Below, piece after piece: positions 51,713 through 60,700 of a stretch of DNA of 64,000 nt; within the stretch, counting starts at the first letter, position 1; each line of letters begins with the position of its first letter. The stretch lies in the NCBI GenBank assembly GCA_036558745.1, contig DATBEZ010000052.1, positions 1 through 64,000 on the forward strand, read 5' to 3'. Both the position numbers and the translations under genes were made by a program. Source of the stretch: JAMXLJ01 sp036558745 (lineage in GTDB: Bacteria; Actinomycetota; Acidimicrobiia; IMCC26256; JAMXLJ01). A model generated the notes under the pieces. That model worked only from the letters and a program-made list of their open reading frames with translations. It ran no database searches and was not told the origin of the DNA.

Positions 51713-52921
51713 ATGGCGGACGTGGACCAAGCGGAGCTGGTCGCGGTCCTGGCCCGAGGTCCCGAGGGCGCGGCCGCCGTCGGGCGGGCCTGGGACCGCG
51801 GTAACGCGGTGGCGGCCCTGGACCCGGGCGCCCCCGAGGCGGTCCTGCGCGAGCGGCTCGCACAACTGCGCCCCACCCGGGTCGACGACGGCGACGGGCC
51901 GGTCTCCCGTCGTGACGGTCTCCCGGTTCCGGCCGCGGTCGGTGCCGTCGTGTCGACCTCCGGCACGACGGGCTCGCCGCGCGCCGTGCAGCTCGATCAT
52001 GCGGCGCTCGCCGCATCCGCGCGCGCGGTGCACGCCGCGATCGGTGCCGCGCCGGACGACGGATGGCTGTGTTGCCTGCCGCTGCACGCGGTCGCGGGGC
52101 TCGCGATCGTCGCACGCGCGCGCACGCTCGGTCTCCCGCTCACCGTGCACGCGCGCTTCGATCCCGACGCGGTCGCGGCCGCACCCACGGCCGGCCGCGC
52201 GAACGCGACGCTCGTGTCGCTCGTCGCCACGATGCTCGGGCGTCTCCTCGAGCGCGACGCGCCGGTCGGCGCGTTCCGCACGATCCTGCTCGGCGGCGGG
52301 CCGGTGCCGGCACCACTCGTGGCCCGCGCGATTGCCGCCGGGGCGCACGTCGCCACGACGTACGGCATGACCGAGACCGGCGGCGGCTGCGTGCACGACG
52401 GGCATCCGCTCGACGGTGTGGAGGTCCGTCTCGCACCGGCGACCGGCGAGACCGCCGAGACCGGCGAGATCCTCGTGCGCGGTCCGGTCGTGATGCGCGG
52501 CTACCACCGCGATCCGGAAGCCACCGCACGCGCGTTCACGGACGACGGCTGGCTGCGCACGGGAGACCTGGGCGCATTCGGTGACGACGGGCGCCTGCAG
52601 GTCGTCGACCGCATGCGCGACCTGGTCATCACCGGCGGCGTGAACGTGAGCCCGACCGCGGTCGAGCGCGTCCTGGTGGAGCACCCGACGGTCCGCGAGG
52701 TGTGCGTGGCCGGTGCGCCCGACGACGAATGGGGTGAGCGGGTCGTGGCGTTCGTGGTGCCCGCGCCCGACGCCGCGCCTCCGTCGCTCGAATCGCTCCG
52801 TGCCTTCGCGCGTGAGCGGCTCACGGCCGCCGAGCTCCCGCGCGAGATCCGTGTGGTGACGGAGATCCCGCGGACGGCCGGCGGCAAGCCGCGTCGCGTG
52901 AGCCTGCGCAGCGAGGCCTGA
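51713..52921 (+). CDS. menE: o-Succinylbenzoate-CoA ligase
   Basis: Adenylate-forming enzyme that makes o-succinylbenzoyl-CoA for MenB. The 402-residue length is short, as usual for actinobacterial MenE. Motifs: P-loop VSTSGTTGSPRAVQL, TTYGMTETGGG, hinge DGWLRTGDLGAFGDDGRLQVVDRMRD with ITGGVNVSP, and the C-terminal Lys in PRTAGGKPRRV. The gene ends 15 bases from the end of the convergent sensor-phosphatase gene. With menF, D, H, C, B, A and G it completes the classical pathway; the DHNA-CoA thioesterase is the only step not seen in this window. Confidence 0.94.
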   Translation: MADVDQAELVAVLARGPEGAAAVGRAWDRGNAVAALDPGAPEAVLRERLAQLRPTRVDDGDGPVSRRDGLPVPAAVGAVVSTSGTTGSPRAVQLDHAALAASARAVHAAIGAAPDDGWLCCLPLHAVAGLAIVARARTLGLPLTVHARFDPDAVAAAPTAGRANATLVSLVATMLGRLLERDAPVGAFRTILLGGGPVPAPLVARAIAAGAHVATTYGMTETGGGCVHDGHPLDGVEVRLAPATGETAETGEILVRGPVVMRGYHRDPEATARAFTDDGWLRTGDLGAFGDDGRLQVVDRMRDLVITGGVNVSPTAVERVLVEHPTVREVCVAGAPDDEWGERVVAFVVPAPDAAPPSLESLRAFARERLTAAELPREIRVVTEIPRTAGGKPRRVSLRSEA

Positions 52922-52936
52922 CCGCGCGTCGAGCGC

Positions 52937-55900
52937 TCAGCCGGTGTCGGCGGCGTTGGCCCGCAACGCGCGCTGCATGCGCACCTCAGTGCCCTGCGCG
53001 GTGGACTCGATGACCACGGAGTCCATGAGCGCACGCGCGAGCTCCAAGCCCCATCCCTGGCCGGCGCGCGGGCGCGCCTCGCGCCAACGGCCGAAGTCGC
53101 GCACGCGTAGCTCCACCGTGCCGCCCGACTCCGATCCGCTGACGACGAACTCACGGTCCTCGCGCCCGTACGCGTGCTCGATCGCGTTCGTCGCGGCCTC
53201 GTTCACCGCGAGCGAGATCTCGTCGGCCTCCCACCGCTGCGCGCCGCGGTCCATGACCCACTCGCGCACCGCGGCGCGCAACGTCGAGAGCTCACGGGGA
53301 TGGGCCCACAACCAGAGGTCGATGTCGGCGGCCGGATCGCGCGTGCGCAGGGCGAGTATGGCGACGTCGTCGCGGGTCGGCCCGTCGCCGAGCATGGTCG
53401 TCACCACGTGCTCCGCGGCCGACTCGAGCTCCTCGGGCGCGGTGCGCCACGCGTCGAGGAGACGCTCGAGCCCGCGGTCGAGCGACTCGCCCCGCCGCTC
53501 GACCAGCCCGTCGGTGTAGAGCAGGAGCGTCGCGCCGGGCGGAAGCACCGTCTCGGCGAGCTCGTAGGCCGGCTCGGTGGTGATGCGCAGCGGAACGCCG
53601 CGGCCCTCGTCGAGGTAGCGGACCGTGCCGTCGGGGCTGCGCACCAAGGGAGGCGGATGGCCCGCGCTCGCGAGCTCGAGCCGCCCGCTGAGCGGGTCGT
53701 ACATCATGACGAGCAGGGTCGCCATGTCGGAGTCGTACAGCGACCACAGATGCTCGTTGAGCTGATCGAGCACCTCGACCGGGCTGCTGCTCCGACCCGC
53801 GCAGAACTGCAACACGCTGCGGACGCGGCCCATGGCCGCGGCGGCGCGCACGCCATGACCGACGACGTCACCGATCGCGAGGAGCACCCGCTCGTCCTCG
53901 AGCGGCAGCACCTCGTACCAGTCGCCGCCGACATAGAGCCCGGCGCCACCCGGGACGTAGCGCGCCGAGAGCTCGACACCGCGGACGAGCGGCAGACGCT
54001 CGGGCAGCAGGCTGCGTTGCAGCGCGTCGACCAGCGCGTGCTCGTGCTCGAAGCGCAACGCGTGATCGATCGCGGGTCCGACACGACGCGCGATCTCACG
54101 TGCGAGCGCGACGTCGTCGCTGTGGTACTCACGCTCGGGATCGACGTAGCCCAACGCGAGCACGCCGATCGGCCCGGTGGGGCCCGGCAGCGGCACGCAC
54201 AGCAACGAGTGGACGTCCATGTCGTAGACGAGGTCGCGCGCGACGTCGCCGGCTGCGCCCGGCAGCGGCACCCGAGCCGGCACGCGCGGGAGCAGCACGG
54301 GCGCGTTGCGCCGGAACGCCGCGAGCTGCGGAGAACGGCTGTCGCCCGCGAGCTTGGGCCACTCGGCGAGGTCGCCGACTCGGGCCTGGCGATCCTTGTC
54401 GACGTGGGCGAACGCGGAGAGCGTGAGCGCCGCCTCCGCGTCGGCGAGGTAGACCGCGGCCGTGTCGGCGAAGGTCGGCACGATCGTGCGGGCGACGGCC
54501 GGGAGACGTGCGTGCGACTCGAGCTCCACCGTGAGGAGCTCGCCGAGACGGGCCAGCCCGTCGAGACGAGCGCGGGCATCGTCGGCCTCGGCCGCGAGAC
54601 GCGCGTTCTCGATCACACGCCCCATGCGCAGCGCGAGCTCCTGCGCGAGCGCTTCATCGGCACCCTGGTAACGCACACCGGACGCTTGCGTCCGCACGAA
54701 CGTGACCGTCCCGACGACCCGATCCGCGATCACCATCGGGGCAGCGATGACGGACGCGACGTCGAGCAGCCACGCCGCGGCCCGCAGCTGCCCGTTCGCG
54801 GTGAGCACGTCGACGGTCGCAGGGTCGACCTCCGCGATGCGGACGACCTGCGCGGTGCGCAGTGCCCGCGCCGCGGGCGCGTCCTCCGACGGGTCGATGT
54901 CGACGTGCGCGAAGAGCTCGCGCAGCTGCTCCTCGAGTGCGGGGTCGGGGTCGGCGACCGCGGTCTGACGCCCGTGCCCGTCGTCGTCGACCGTGTAGAT
55001 CACGCAGGCGCACGCGAACTCCGGGACGGGAATGTGCGCGAGGCGGTCGAGCAGCTCCTGACGCGGCATCGGCGTGCCGTAGAGACGGCCGACGCTCGCG
55101 ATGAGCCGCGCCTGTCGTTCGGCCCGCTTGCCCGCGGTGATCTCGGTCGACACGACCCCGATGCCGAGACGACGGCCGTCGGACCCGTCGACCGGGTAGA
55201 AGCTGGCCTGCCACGTGCGCTCCACACCGGGCTTCGCGGGCGTCGTGCCGACGACCTCGAGGTCGACGACCGCCTCACCGGTCTCGAGCACGCCGTGGAG
55301 CATGGACTCGAGCTCCTCGTACATGACGGGGACGAACTCGGCCGGCGAGGTACCGATCAGCTCGACAACGGGCGCGCCGAGCATCTCGGCCATGCGTTCG
55401 CTCACCTCGACGTAGCGCAGGTCCGTGTCGAGGAACGCGAACGCGGCGGGCGCGTGCGACAGCAGCGTGTCGAAGTGCGCGAGCGTCTTCGTGAGTCGCT
55501 GCCGTTCGCGCACGTGGTCGGTGACGTCGACGCAGACGCCCACGTAGCGGCTGCGCGGGTCGTCGGGATCGACGCGGCTGCCACGGCCCTCGAGCCAGCG
55601 CACGTCTCCCGTCGGCGTGACGATGCGGAAGGCCGGGATCTCGATGCGCGGTCCCTCGGCCATGCGGTGGAACCCCTCCGCCACCCCCTCGAGGTCGTCG
55701 GGGTGGATGAGCCGCAGGAACGCGTCCTGCGTCCCCCCGAACGCGCCCGCCTCGAGGCCGCACAGGCGCTCCATCGAACCCGACCAGATCGCGCGCGGCG
55801 TTCCCGGCTCCCACGACCAGGTTCCGGTACGGCCCGCCTCCAGCGCGACGCCGACCGCGTCGTCACGCAGGCTCTGCTCCGTCCGCTGCCGGAACAGCGC

Positions 55901-56473
55901 CCCTTCGAGCAGGGCCGCGACCTCGACGAGCAACGCGACATCGGCGGCACCGAACGCGTCCACCTCGCGGTCGTGGACGAGAAGGGCGCCGAACGGCTCG
56001 CCGGCGACGCGCAACGCGACGCTCGCCGCGCTCCGGAGCCCGGCATCGCGCACACCCTGTCCGGGGTCGAAACGATGTTCCTCGCGCGCATCGCGCACGA
56101 CGACCGGCTCGTCCGACGCCATGGTGAACGCGACGGGCCCGTTCGGCGACGTGCGGATGGCGGCCGGTCGCGTCCGGTCGAGCGCCCAACCGACGCCCGC
56201 GCGGTAGATCGCGATCTGGGGGACGCGTGCCTCGACGATCGCGACCCGCTCCGCGACGAGCGCGGTGTGCAACAGCTCGACCGCGGCGGAGAGCACCGTG
56301 GAGAGCTCGGTCGTGACCAGCGCGAGGCGCGTGAGCTCGAGCAGCGCGAGCTCACGCGCGCGCGACCGGTGCTCGCCTTCGTCCTCGACGACGATCTCGA
56401 GATCGGCGTCCGGTCTGGCGGGCTCGGAGCTCGCTCGCCCTGTCGTCCGATCCGCGCGGTGGCCGGTCGTCAC
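52937..56473 (-). CDS. Sensor-phosphatase-kinase fusion: GAF-PAS-PAS-GAF-GAF-PP2C-HATPase
   Basis: Large cytosolic signalling protein, about 1178 residues. Order: GAF (~50-190), PAS (~200-320) with a WSWEPGTPRAIWSGSMERL opening, PAS (~330-460), GAF (~470-640), GAF (~650-810), an SpoIIE/RsbU-type PP2C phosphatase (~820-1030) with GGDWYEVLPLEDERVLLAIGDVVGHG, LASAGHPPPLV, LLLYTDGLVE and PTRDDVAILALR, and a C-terminal RsbW-like HATPase with NEAATNAIEHAYG, RVRDFGRWRE and GWGLELARALMD. Both catalytic ends look intact, so it can in principle dephosphorylate and phosphorylate a STAS protein, like RsbU and RsbW in one chain. GTG 56473 follows a GAGG; TTG 56497 is in frame upstream. Not adjacent to a sigma gene, but the STAS genes are 1.3 kb away. 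Confidence 0.93.
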   Translation of the reverse strand: MTTGHRADRTTGRASSEPARPDADLEIVVEDEGEHRSRARELALLELTRLALVTTELSTVLSAAVELLHTALVAERVAIVEARVPQIAIYRAGVGWALDRTRPAAIRTSPNGPVAFTMASDEPVVVRDAREEHRFDPGQGVRDAGLRSAASVALRVAGEPFGALLVHDREVDAFGAADVALLVEVAALLEGALFRQRTEQSLRDDAVGVALEAGRTGTWSWEPGTPRAIWSGSMERLCGLEAGAFGGTQDAFLRLIHPDDLEGVAEGFHRMAEGPRIEIPAFRIVTPTGDVRWLEGRGSRVDPDDPRSRYVGVCVDVTDHVRERQRLTKTLAHFDTLLSHAPAAFAFLDTDLRYVEVSERMAEMLGAPVVELIGTSPAEFVPVMYEELESMLHGVLETGEAVVDLEVVGTTPAKPGVERTWQASFYPVDGSDGRRLGIGVVSTEITAGKRAERQARLIASVGRLYGTPMPRQELLDRLAHIPVPEFACACVIYTVDDDGHGRQTAVADPDPALEEQLRELFAHVDIDPSEDAPAARALRTAQVVRIAEVDPATVDVLTANGQLRAAAWLLDVASVIAAPMVIADRVVGTVTFVRTQASGVRYQGADEALAQELALRMGRVIENARLAAEADDARARLDGLARLGELLTVELESHARLPAVARTIVPTFADTAAVYLADAEAALTLSAFAHVDKDRQARVGDLAEWPKLAGDSRSPQLAAFRRNAPVLLPRVPARVPLPGAAGDVARDLVYDMDVHSLLCVPLPGPTGPIGVLALGYVDPEREYHSDDVALAREIARRVGPAIDHALRFEHEHALVDALQRSLLPERLPLVRGVELSARYVPGGAGLYVGGDWYEVLPLEDERVLLAIGDVVGHGVRAAAAMGRVRSVLQFCAGRSSSPVEVLDQLNEHLWSLYDSDMATLLVMMYDPLSGRLELASAGHPPPLVRSPDGTVRYLDEGRGVPLRITTEPAYELAETVLPPGATLLLYTDGLVERRGESLDRGLERLLDAWRTAPEELESAAEHVVTTMLGDGPTRDDVAILALRTRDPAADIDLWLWAHPRELSTLRAAVREWVMDRGAQRWEADEISLAVNEAATNAIEHAYGREDREFVVSGSESGGTVELRVRDFGRWREARPRAGQGWGLELARALMDSVVIESTAQGTEVRMQRALRANAADTG

Positions 56474-56497
56474 TGCCCCTCGCTCGACGTCCGGCAA

Positions 56498-56806
56498 CGT
56501 GCCGGGCCCTCGATCATTCGGGCCATCCCCCTGCTACGAGCGAGCATCACCACCCTGACTGCGTGACGCCCGAGCAACGGTTCCCCAACATTCTACGAAT
56601 GATTACGGCCGTGCACAGCGGGACAATGTTCCGATCGGGTGTCGAGATGGCCTGTTGACATCCGGCGCGCGGTCACGGAAGTGACAACGGCGGCGGCTTT
56701 GGCGCAGCTTGTCCGGTCCCGAACCGGGTACTTTCGGATCGTGGGCGCCGCGGACCGCAGCTCGCGCCGGACGGGCGCGTCACGACGAAGCCGCGATTCG
56801 TCACCG
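56498..56806. other. Intergenic region before the DNA ligase
   Basis: About 310 bases between divergent genes without a recognised gene. It includes TTGACA at 56655-56660 and TACTTT at 56729-56734; their separation is too large for a normal sigma-70 pair, so they may not belong together. An in-frame GTG for the ligase at 56741 lies just downstream of TACTTT, as expected of a leaderless start. Confidence 0.4.
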
Positions 56807-57784
56807 ATGCCGGAACGGCTGCTGCCGATGCTGGCGACGACGGCGCCGCTGCCCGGCGACGACGACCGGTGGGCCTTCGAGATGAAGTGGGACGGTGTGC
56901 GCGCGCTCCTCGCTGTGCGCGACCGGCACGTCACGATCACGTCGCGACGCGGCAACGACGTGACCGACCGATATCCGGAGCTGCACGGTCTCGCCGATGC
57001 ACTCGGCTCGACCGAAGCGGTGCTCGACGGTGAGATCGTCGCGCTCGACGCGTCCGGGCGTCCGAGCTTCGAGCTCCTGCAACCGCGCATGCACGTCGGC
57101 TCGCCAGCGACCGCGCGACAGCTCGCGAGCCGCGCGCCGGTCGTGTGCATGCTCTTCGACGTGCTGTGGCTCGACGGCTCGTTGCTGCTCGACGCGCCGT
57201 ACGAGGAACGGCGGACGCGCCTCGAGCACCTCGCGTTGGCGGCACCGTCGTGGCAGGTCCCACCCGCGCACCACGGCGACGGCCAGGCCGTGCTCGAAGC
57301 GAGCCGCCGTCTCGGCCTCGAGGGTGTGGTCGCGAAGCGGCTCGACAGCCGCTACGAGCCCGGACGTCGTTCGAGCGCGTGGCGCAAGATCAAGGTGGAC
57401 CGCGGGCAGGAGTTCGTCGTGGGCGGTTGGCTGCCGGGCAACGGCCGGCTCGAGACCCATCTCGGCTCGCTCCTCGTCGGCTACCACGACCCCACCGGCG
57501 CGCTGCACTACGCGGGGCGCGTCGGCTCGGGGATCGACGAAGCGAGTCGGGCACGGCTCGAGTCGCTGGTTGCCACGCGCCGTCGCGGCGAGACCCCGTT
57601 CGTCGCCACGCCGCGGCTCAAGGGCGCGGCGTGGGTCGAGCCCGACCTCGTGGTCCAGGTGCGCTTCTACGAGTGGACCCAGGCCGGGATCCTGCGCCAC
57701 CCCCGCTACGAAGGTCTGCGCGACGACATCGAAGCGGCCGCTGTCGTGCGCGAGCCCGATACGGGGACGGGGACGGCCGAGTGA
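56807..57784 (+). CDS. ATP-dependent DNA ligase, stand-alone (LigC/LigD-ligase type)
   Basis: Seals nicks in DNA using ATP. Protein of ~325 residues with nucleotidyltransferase and OB-fold domains. Motif I is EMKWDGVRA with the adenylated Lys, motif III includes VLDGEIVALD, motif IIIa-like LFDVLWLDG, motif IV LEGVVAKRLDSRYEPG, motif V AWRKIKVDR, and the OB-part ends with VQVRFYEWTQAGILRHP (motif VI region). No polymerase, phosphoesterase or Ku gene is adjacent, so this is a lone LigC-type ligase. ATG 56807 is chosen; GTG 56741 would add 22 basic residues. It lies inside the signalling region between the fusion sensor and the STAS genes, and may be stress-induced. Confidence 0.9.
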   Translation: MPERLLPMLATTAPLPGDDDRWAFEMKWDGVRALLAVRDRHVTITSRRGNDVTDRYPELHGLADALGSTEAVLDGEIVALDASGRPSFELLQPRMHVGSPATARQLASRAPVVCMLFDVLWLDGSLLLDAPYEERRTRLEHLALAAPSWQVPPAHHGDGQAVLEASRRLGLEGVVAKRLDSRYEPGRRSSAWRKIKVDRGQEFVVGGWLPGNGRLETHLGSLLVGYHDPTGALHYAGRVGSGIDEASRARLESLVATRRRGETPFVATPRLKGAAWVEPDLVVQVRFYEWTQAGILRHPRYEGLRDDIEAAAVVREPDTGTGTAE

Positions 57785-57787
57785 CGG

Positions 57788-58132
57788 CTATTCGATCGTG
57801 AAGAGCTTGGTCAGGCCGGTGATCTCGAACACCTTGCGAGCGGAAGGGTTCAGGCCCCGCAGGACGAGCTCGCCGTCCTTCTCGCGCACGCGCTTGAGCG
57901 CGCCGACGAGCACGCCGAGACCCGACGAGTCGATGAAGTCCATCTGGGAGCAGTCGATCACCACACGCGTCGCGCCGGCGTCGATCATCCCGTAGAGCTC
58001 TTCGCGCAGCGCGGCCGAGGTGGACACGTCGACCTCACCTCGGATCCCGAGCTCCGGCGCGTCCGACGTTCCGCGGCGGGTGAACTCGGCCTGGGCCTCG
58101 GCGACGGAACGGGACTCCGGGGTGTTCGACAT
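57788..58132 (-). CDS. STAS domain anti-sigma factor antagonist
   Basis: Partner-switching protein of 114 residues. The STAS fold is clear, with the phosphorylatable Ser in MDFIDSSGLGVLVGAL (family DSSGL motif). It should bind an RsbW-like kinase when unphosphorylated. N-terminal ~30 residues are a polar extension (EAQAEFTRRGTSDAPELGI). The GGAG ribosome site supports ATG 58132. It is the last gene of the signalling operon, ends four bases from the ligase stop (convergent), and is a paralogue of the next STAS gene. Confidence 0.92.
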   Translation of the reverse strand: MSNTPESRSVAEAQAEFTRRGTSDAPELGIRGEVDVSTSAALREELYGMIDAGATRVVIDCSQMDFIDSSGLGVLVGALKRVREKDGELVLRGLNPSARKVFEITGLTKLFTIE

Positions 58133-58250
58133 TCGCTTCTCCGGTGCCGGGGGCACGTTGACAGCAGCGATCGGAACGGGCGCGCGTCGGTTCGTCGCGG
58201 CGCACGCCAAGACGCGAGCGTACCCGGGCCCGGCGAGCTCCGAAACCGTC

Positions 58251-58598
58251 TCAGTCCTCGACGAGCAGCTCGCCGTCGAGGCGGGTCAGCTCCAGGAGGC
58301 GCACGATGCGCTCGTTCGGTGCCCGCAACGTGAGCCGTCCGCCCTGCTCACGGAGGGCCTTGTTCGCCTCGACGAGCACGGAGAGTCCGCTCGAGTCCAT
58401 GAACCCACAGCCCGAGAGGTCCACGAGCACGCCCTGGTCGCCGCGCTGCGTGGCGCGCGTCAGCACGTCCCGGAAGACAGGCGCCGTGGCCATGTCGACG
58501 TCGCCGGCGACGCACACCACACCGCGTCCCGGATCGGGCAGCAGCTCACAACAGAACTCGGGCACCCCGCCGTGCCCGGGCTGGTCGTCGTCGGTCAC
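58251..58598 (-). CDS. Second STAS domain antagonist
   Basis: 115-residue STAS protein, paralogous to the gene just downstream. It has a phosphorylation motif of the same type, GFMDSSGLSVLVEANK, and strand LVDLSGCGFMD; the loop LRAPNERIVRLLELTRLDG is a normal helix-end of the family. Two Cys residues in the first strand (FCCELLPDP) are unusual. GGAGGG precedes GTG 58598. Having two antagonists suits a system with more than one RsbW-like partner. Confidence 0.92.
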   Translation of the reverse strand: MTDDDQPGHGGVPEFCCELLPDPGRGVVCVAGDVDMATAPVFRDVLTRATQRGDQGVLVDLSGCGFMDSSGLSVLVEANKALREQGGRLTLRAPNERIVRLLELTRLDGELLVED

Positions 58599-58726
58599 CG
58601 TTCCCTCCGAGAGTCGATCCCCGAGCGCGGGCGCGCACCGGAAGCGGTCGTCGCCGGCTGGCTGCTCAACCGAGGAGCGGGCAGTTTCGCGCGAGCGGGA
58701 GGCGCGACCCAGCCTGGGCCCGCGAC

Positions 58727-59449
58727 TCAGCCCCTGGTGACCGCGTCCACCAGCTCCTGGGCCAGCTCGCGGACCTTGCGGTTCTCGGCCTGCGACCGGC
58801 GGCGCAGCGCCTCGAAGGCGTCGCCGGGGCCGACGCCCTGGCGCTCCATGAGGATGCCCTTCGCCTGGTCGATCACGGCCCGGGACTCCAAGGCCTGCTC
58901 CAGCTGGCCGGTCAGATCGACGCAGGCCTGATGGAGCTGCGCGTTGGCGAGCACGACGGCCGCCTGGGCGGCGAACATCGTCCCCACCCGCTCGGCGTTC
59001 TCGTCGAACGCGCCCTGCTCGTCGCCGTAGAGGTTGAGCGCACCGATCGGGTCGTCGTGCAACAGGAGGGGGACGACGAGGCAGCTGGCGGTGCCGCTCT
59101 CAGCCGCGCGCCTGCAGAACTCCGGCCACCGGGCCTCGGCACGCAGCGCGTCCACCCGCACCGGCGTGCACGTCCGCATCGCGTCGAAGATCGGACCCTC
59201 GCCGAGCGCGAGCTGGAGGCGGTCGAGGCCAGGGCCGTCGCCGTCGGTACGCGCGCCGTCACGTCGACCCGCCCGGTCCTCCGTCACGAGCGTGACGTCG
59301 GCGCGGTCGCATCCGGTGATCGTCGCGACCGCCAGTTGCGCGACCCGTTGGAGCGCGTGGTCGAGCGGCTCGTCCGTGAGGAGCAGCTTCGACAGGACCT
59401 CGAGCCGCCGCTCGAGCTCGTCGCCGTCGGTCGGCGACAGCGAGCTCAC
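58727..59449 (-). CDS. GAF-ANTAR regulator
   Basis: RNA-binding antiterminator-type regulator of 240 residues. Residues ~15-165 are a GAF sensor (VLSKLLLTDEPLDHALQRV, ATITGCDRADVTLV and LNLYGDEQGAFDENAERVG). Residues ~175-235 are ANTAR: LEQALESRAVIDQAKGILM, then RQGVGPGDAFEALRRRSQ with NRKVRELAQELVDAV. ANTAR proteins bind paired hexaloop hairpins in leader RNAs; no such target is obvious here. GTG 59449 overlaps the stop of the ATPase gene, so this gene is in the same operon. Its ligand is unknown. Confidence 0.92.
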   Translation of the reverse strand: MSSLSPTDGDELERRLEVLSKLLLTDEPLDHALQRVAQLAVATITGCDRADVTLVTEDRAGRRDGARTDGDGPGLDRLQLALGEGPIFDAMRTCTPVRVDALRAEARWPEFCRRAAESGTASCLVVPLLLHDDPIGALNLYGDEQGAFDENAERVGTMFAAQAAVVLANAQLHQACVDLTGQLEQALESRAVIDQAKGILMERQGVGPGDAFEALRRRSQAENRKVRELAQELVDAVTRG

Positions 59450-59901
59450 GTCATCACTCCGTCGAGCTCGAACCAGACCCGCTTGCCGGTGCCGGCCACG
59501 TTCGTCCCCCACCGCGACGACATCGCCTCGACGATGTGCAGCCCGCGACCGGCCACCGCTTCGGCACCGATCGCGCGCGGCTGCGCCGTCGCCTGACTCG
59601 AGTCACCGACCTCCACCCTGATCCGGTGACCGAGCGTGCTCACCGCGAGCTCGACACGCGATCCCGCGTGCACGAGCGCGTTGGTGACGAGCTCGCTCGT
59701 GAGCAGACACGCGGTGTCGATCATCTCGGGCAGCGCCTCGTGACGACGCAGAGCCGCGGCAACGAAGCGCCGCGCCGCCGCGACGCTGGGCGCGACCGCG
59801 GGCAACACGGTCCGGACGGTCTCGTCACCACCCGAGGGCGCGTCCCGCTCCACCTCGACCGCGGTCTCCCTACCGTCGTGGTCGCGAACTCGACCGCTCA
59901 C
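59446..59901 (-). CDS. RsbW-like ATP-binding anti-sigma regulator
   Basis: GHKL-fold protein of 151 residues, expected to be the serine kinase partner of a STAS protein. The N-box is intact (LLTSELVTNALVHAG), followed by VEVGDSSQATAQPRA (G1-like) and the C-terminal GRGLHIVEAMSSRWGTN and GKRVWFEL, all normal for the actinobacterial group. A short polar N-terminus precedes the domain. GTG 59901 follows AGGGGG at good distance, and the gene ends by overlapping the GAF-ANTAR start. It is the only one of the three small ATPase-like proteins here with clearly complete motifs. Confidence 0.88.
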   Translation of the reverse strand: MSGRVRDHDGRETAVEVERDAPSGGDETVRTVLPAVAPSVAAARRFVAAALRRHEALPEMIDTACLLTSELVTNALVHAGSRVELAVSTLGHRIRVEVGDSSQATAQPRAIGAEAVAGRGLHIVEAMSSRWGTNVAGTGKRVWFELDGVMT

Positions 59902-59941
59902 CGACGTGATCCCCCTGTCGGCACACGCGACCCACCGGCTG

Positions 59942-60700
59942 TCACTGCTGGCTCGCGGCGGACGCCTCGCGCCGCAAGCTGTCCAGACTCTTGGCGAGCA
60001 GGCGCGACACGTGCATCTGGCTGATGCCCACCTCGGTCGCGATCTCCGATTGCGTGAGGCCCTCGAAGAAGCGGAGGTAGACGATGCGCCGCTCGCGCGC
60101 GGGGAGGGTGGCGAGCAGCTCGGAAAGCTCTTCCCGACGCTCCACGCCGTCGAACTCCGGATCGTCCTCGCCCAGGCGCGCACCCAGATCGATCCCGTTG
60201 CGCTCCTCGTTCGCCAGCGCGGCGTCGAGCGACGCGAGCCGGTACACACCCCCGGCCTCCATCGCCTCGAGCACATCCTCGACGCGGGTGCCGGTGCGGC
60301 GCGCGATCTCTTCCGGCGTCGGCGAGCGGCCGAGCTCCTGGCTCAGGTTGCCGATTACCTTGACCAGCTGCAGGTGCAGCTCCTGGATGCGGCGCGGCAC
60401 GCGCACGGCCCAGCCGCGGTCACGGAAGTGCCGCTTGAGCTCGCCGACGATCGTCGGTGTGGCGAACGTCGAGAACCGCAGCCCGCGGTCGGGCTCGAAG
60501 CGCTCGACGGCCTTCAACAGCCCGACCAGCGCGACCTGGCGCAGGTCGTCGAACGCCTCGCCACGGTCCGCGAACCGCCGCGCGAGGTACTCCGCGAGCC
60601 CGACATGCTCCTCGACCAGCTCGTCGCGCAGACGACGGCTGCCGGTGGCCCGGTACTCGACGAAGCGCTCGTTGACTTCGTCGTGCGCGTCGGCCGTCAT
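59942..60700 (-). CDS. SigB/SigF-type RNA polymerase sigma factor, copy 1
   Basis: Stress/sporulation-type sigma factor of 252 residues. Region 2 has YLARRFADRGEAFDDLRQVA and KAVERFEPDRGLRFSTFATP followed by TIVGELKRHFRDRGWAVRVP; region 3 has GNLSQELGRSPTPEEIARRT; region 4 ends with ERRIVYLRFFEGLTQSEIA and VGISQMHVSRLLAKSLDSL. It lacks the long region-1/insert seen in housekeeping sigma factors. ATG 60700 overlaps the anti-sigma stop (ATGA); a TTG at 60709 with an AGGGGG before it is an alternative. It lies just after its putative anti-sigma, like rsbW-sigB pairs, and is closely similar to the second copy. Confidence 0.93.
   Translation of the reverse strand: MTADAHDEVNERFVEYRATGSRRLRDELVEEHVGLAEYLARRFADRGEAFDDLRQVALVGLLKAVERFEPDRGLRFSTFATPTIVGELKRHFRDRGWAVRVPRRIQELHLQLVKVIGNLSQELGRSPTPEEIARRTGTRVEDVLEAMEAGGVYRLASLDAALANEERNGIDLGARLGEDDPEFDGVERREELSELLATLPARERRIVYLRFFEGLTQSEIATEVGISQMHVSRLLAKSLDSLRREASAASQQ

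Noticed and set aside
53174..56566. Open + strand frame of 1130 codons antisense to the sensor-phosphatase-kinase gene
   Set aside because: Arg/Gly/Ala/His-rich composition with no recognisable motif; the opposite strand has a clear multi-domain protein. High GC leaves antisense frames open.
56655..56734. Sigma-70 promoter TTGACA with TACTTT before the ligase
   Set aside because: The two elements are ~68 bases apart, far from the usual 17; each alone is weak.
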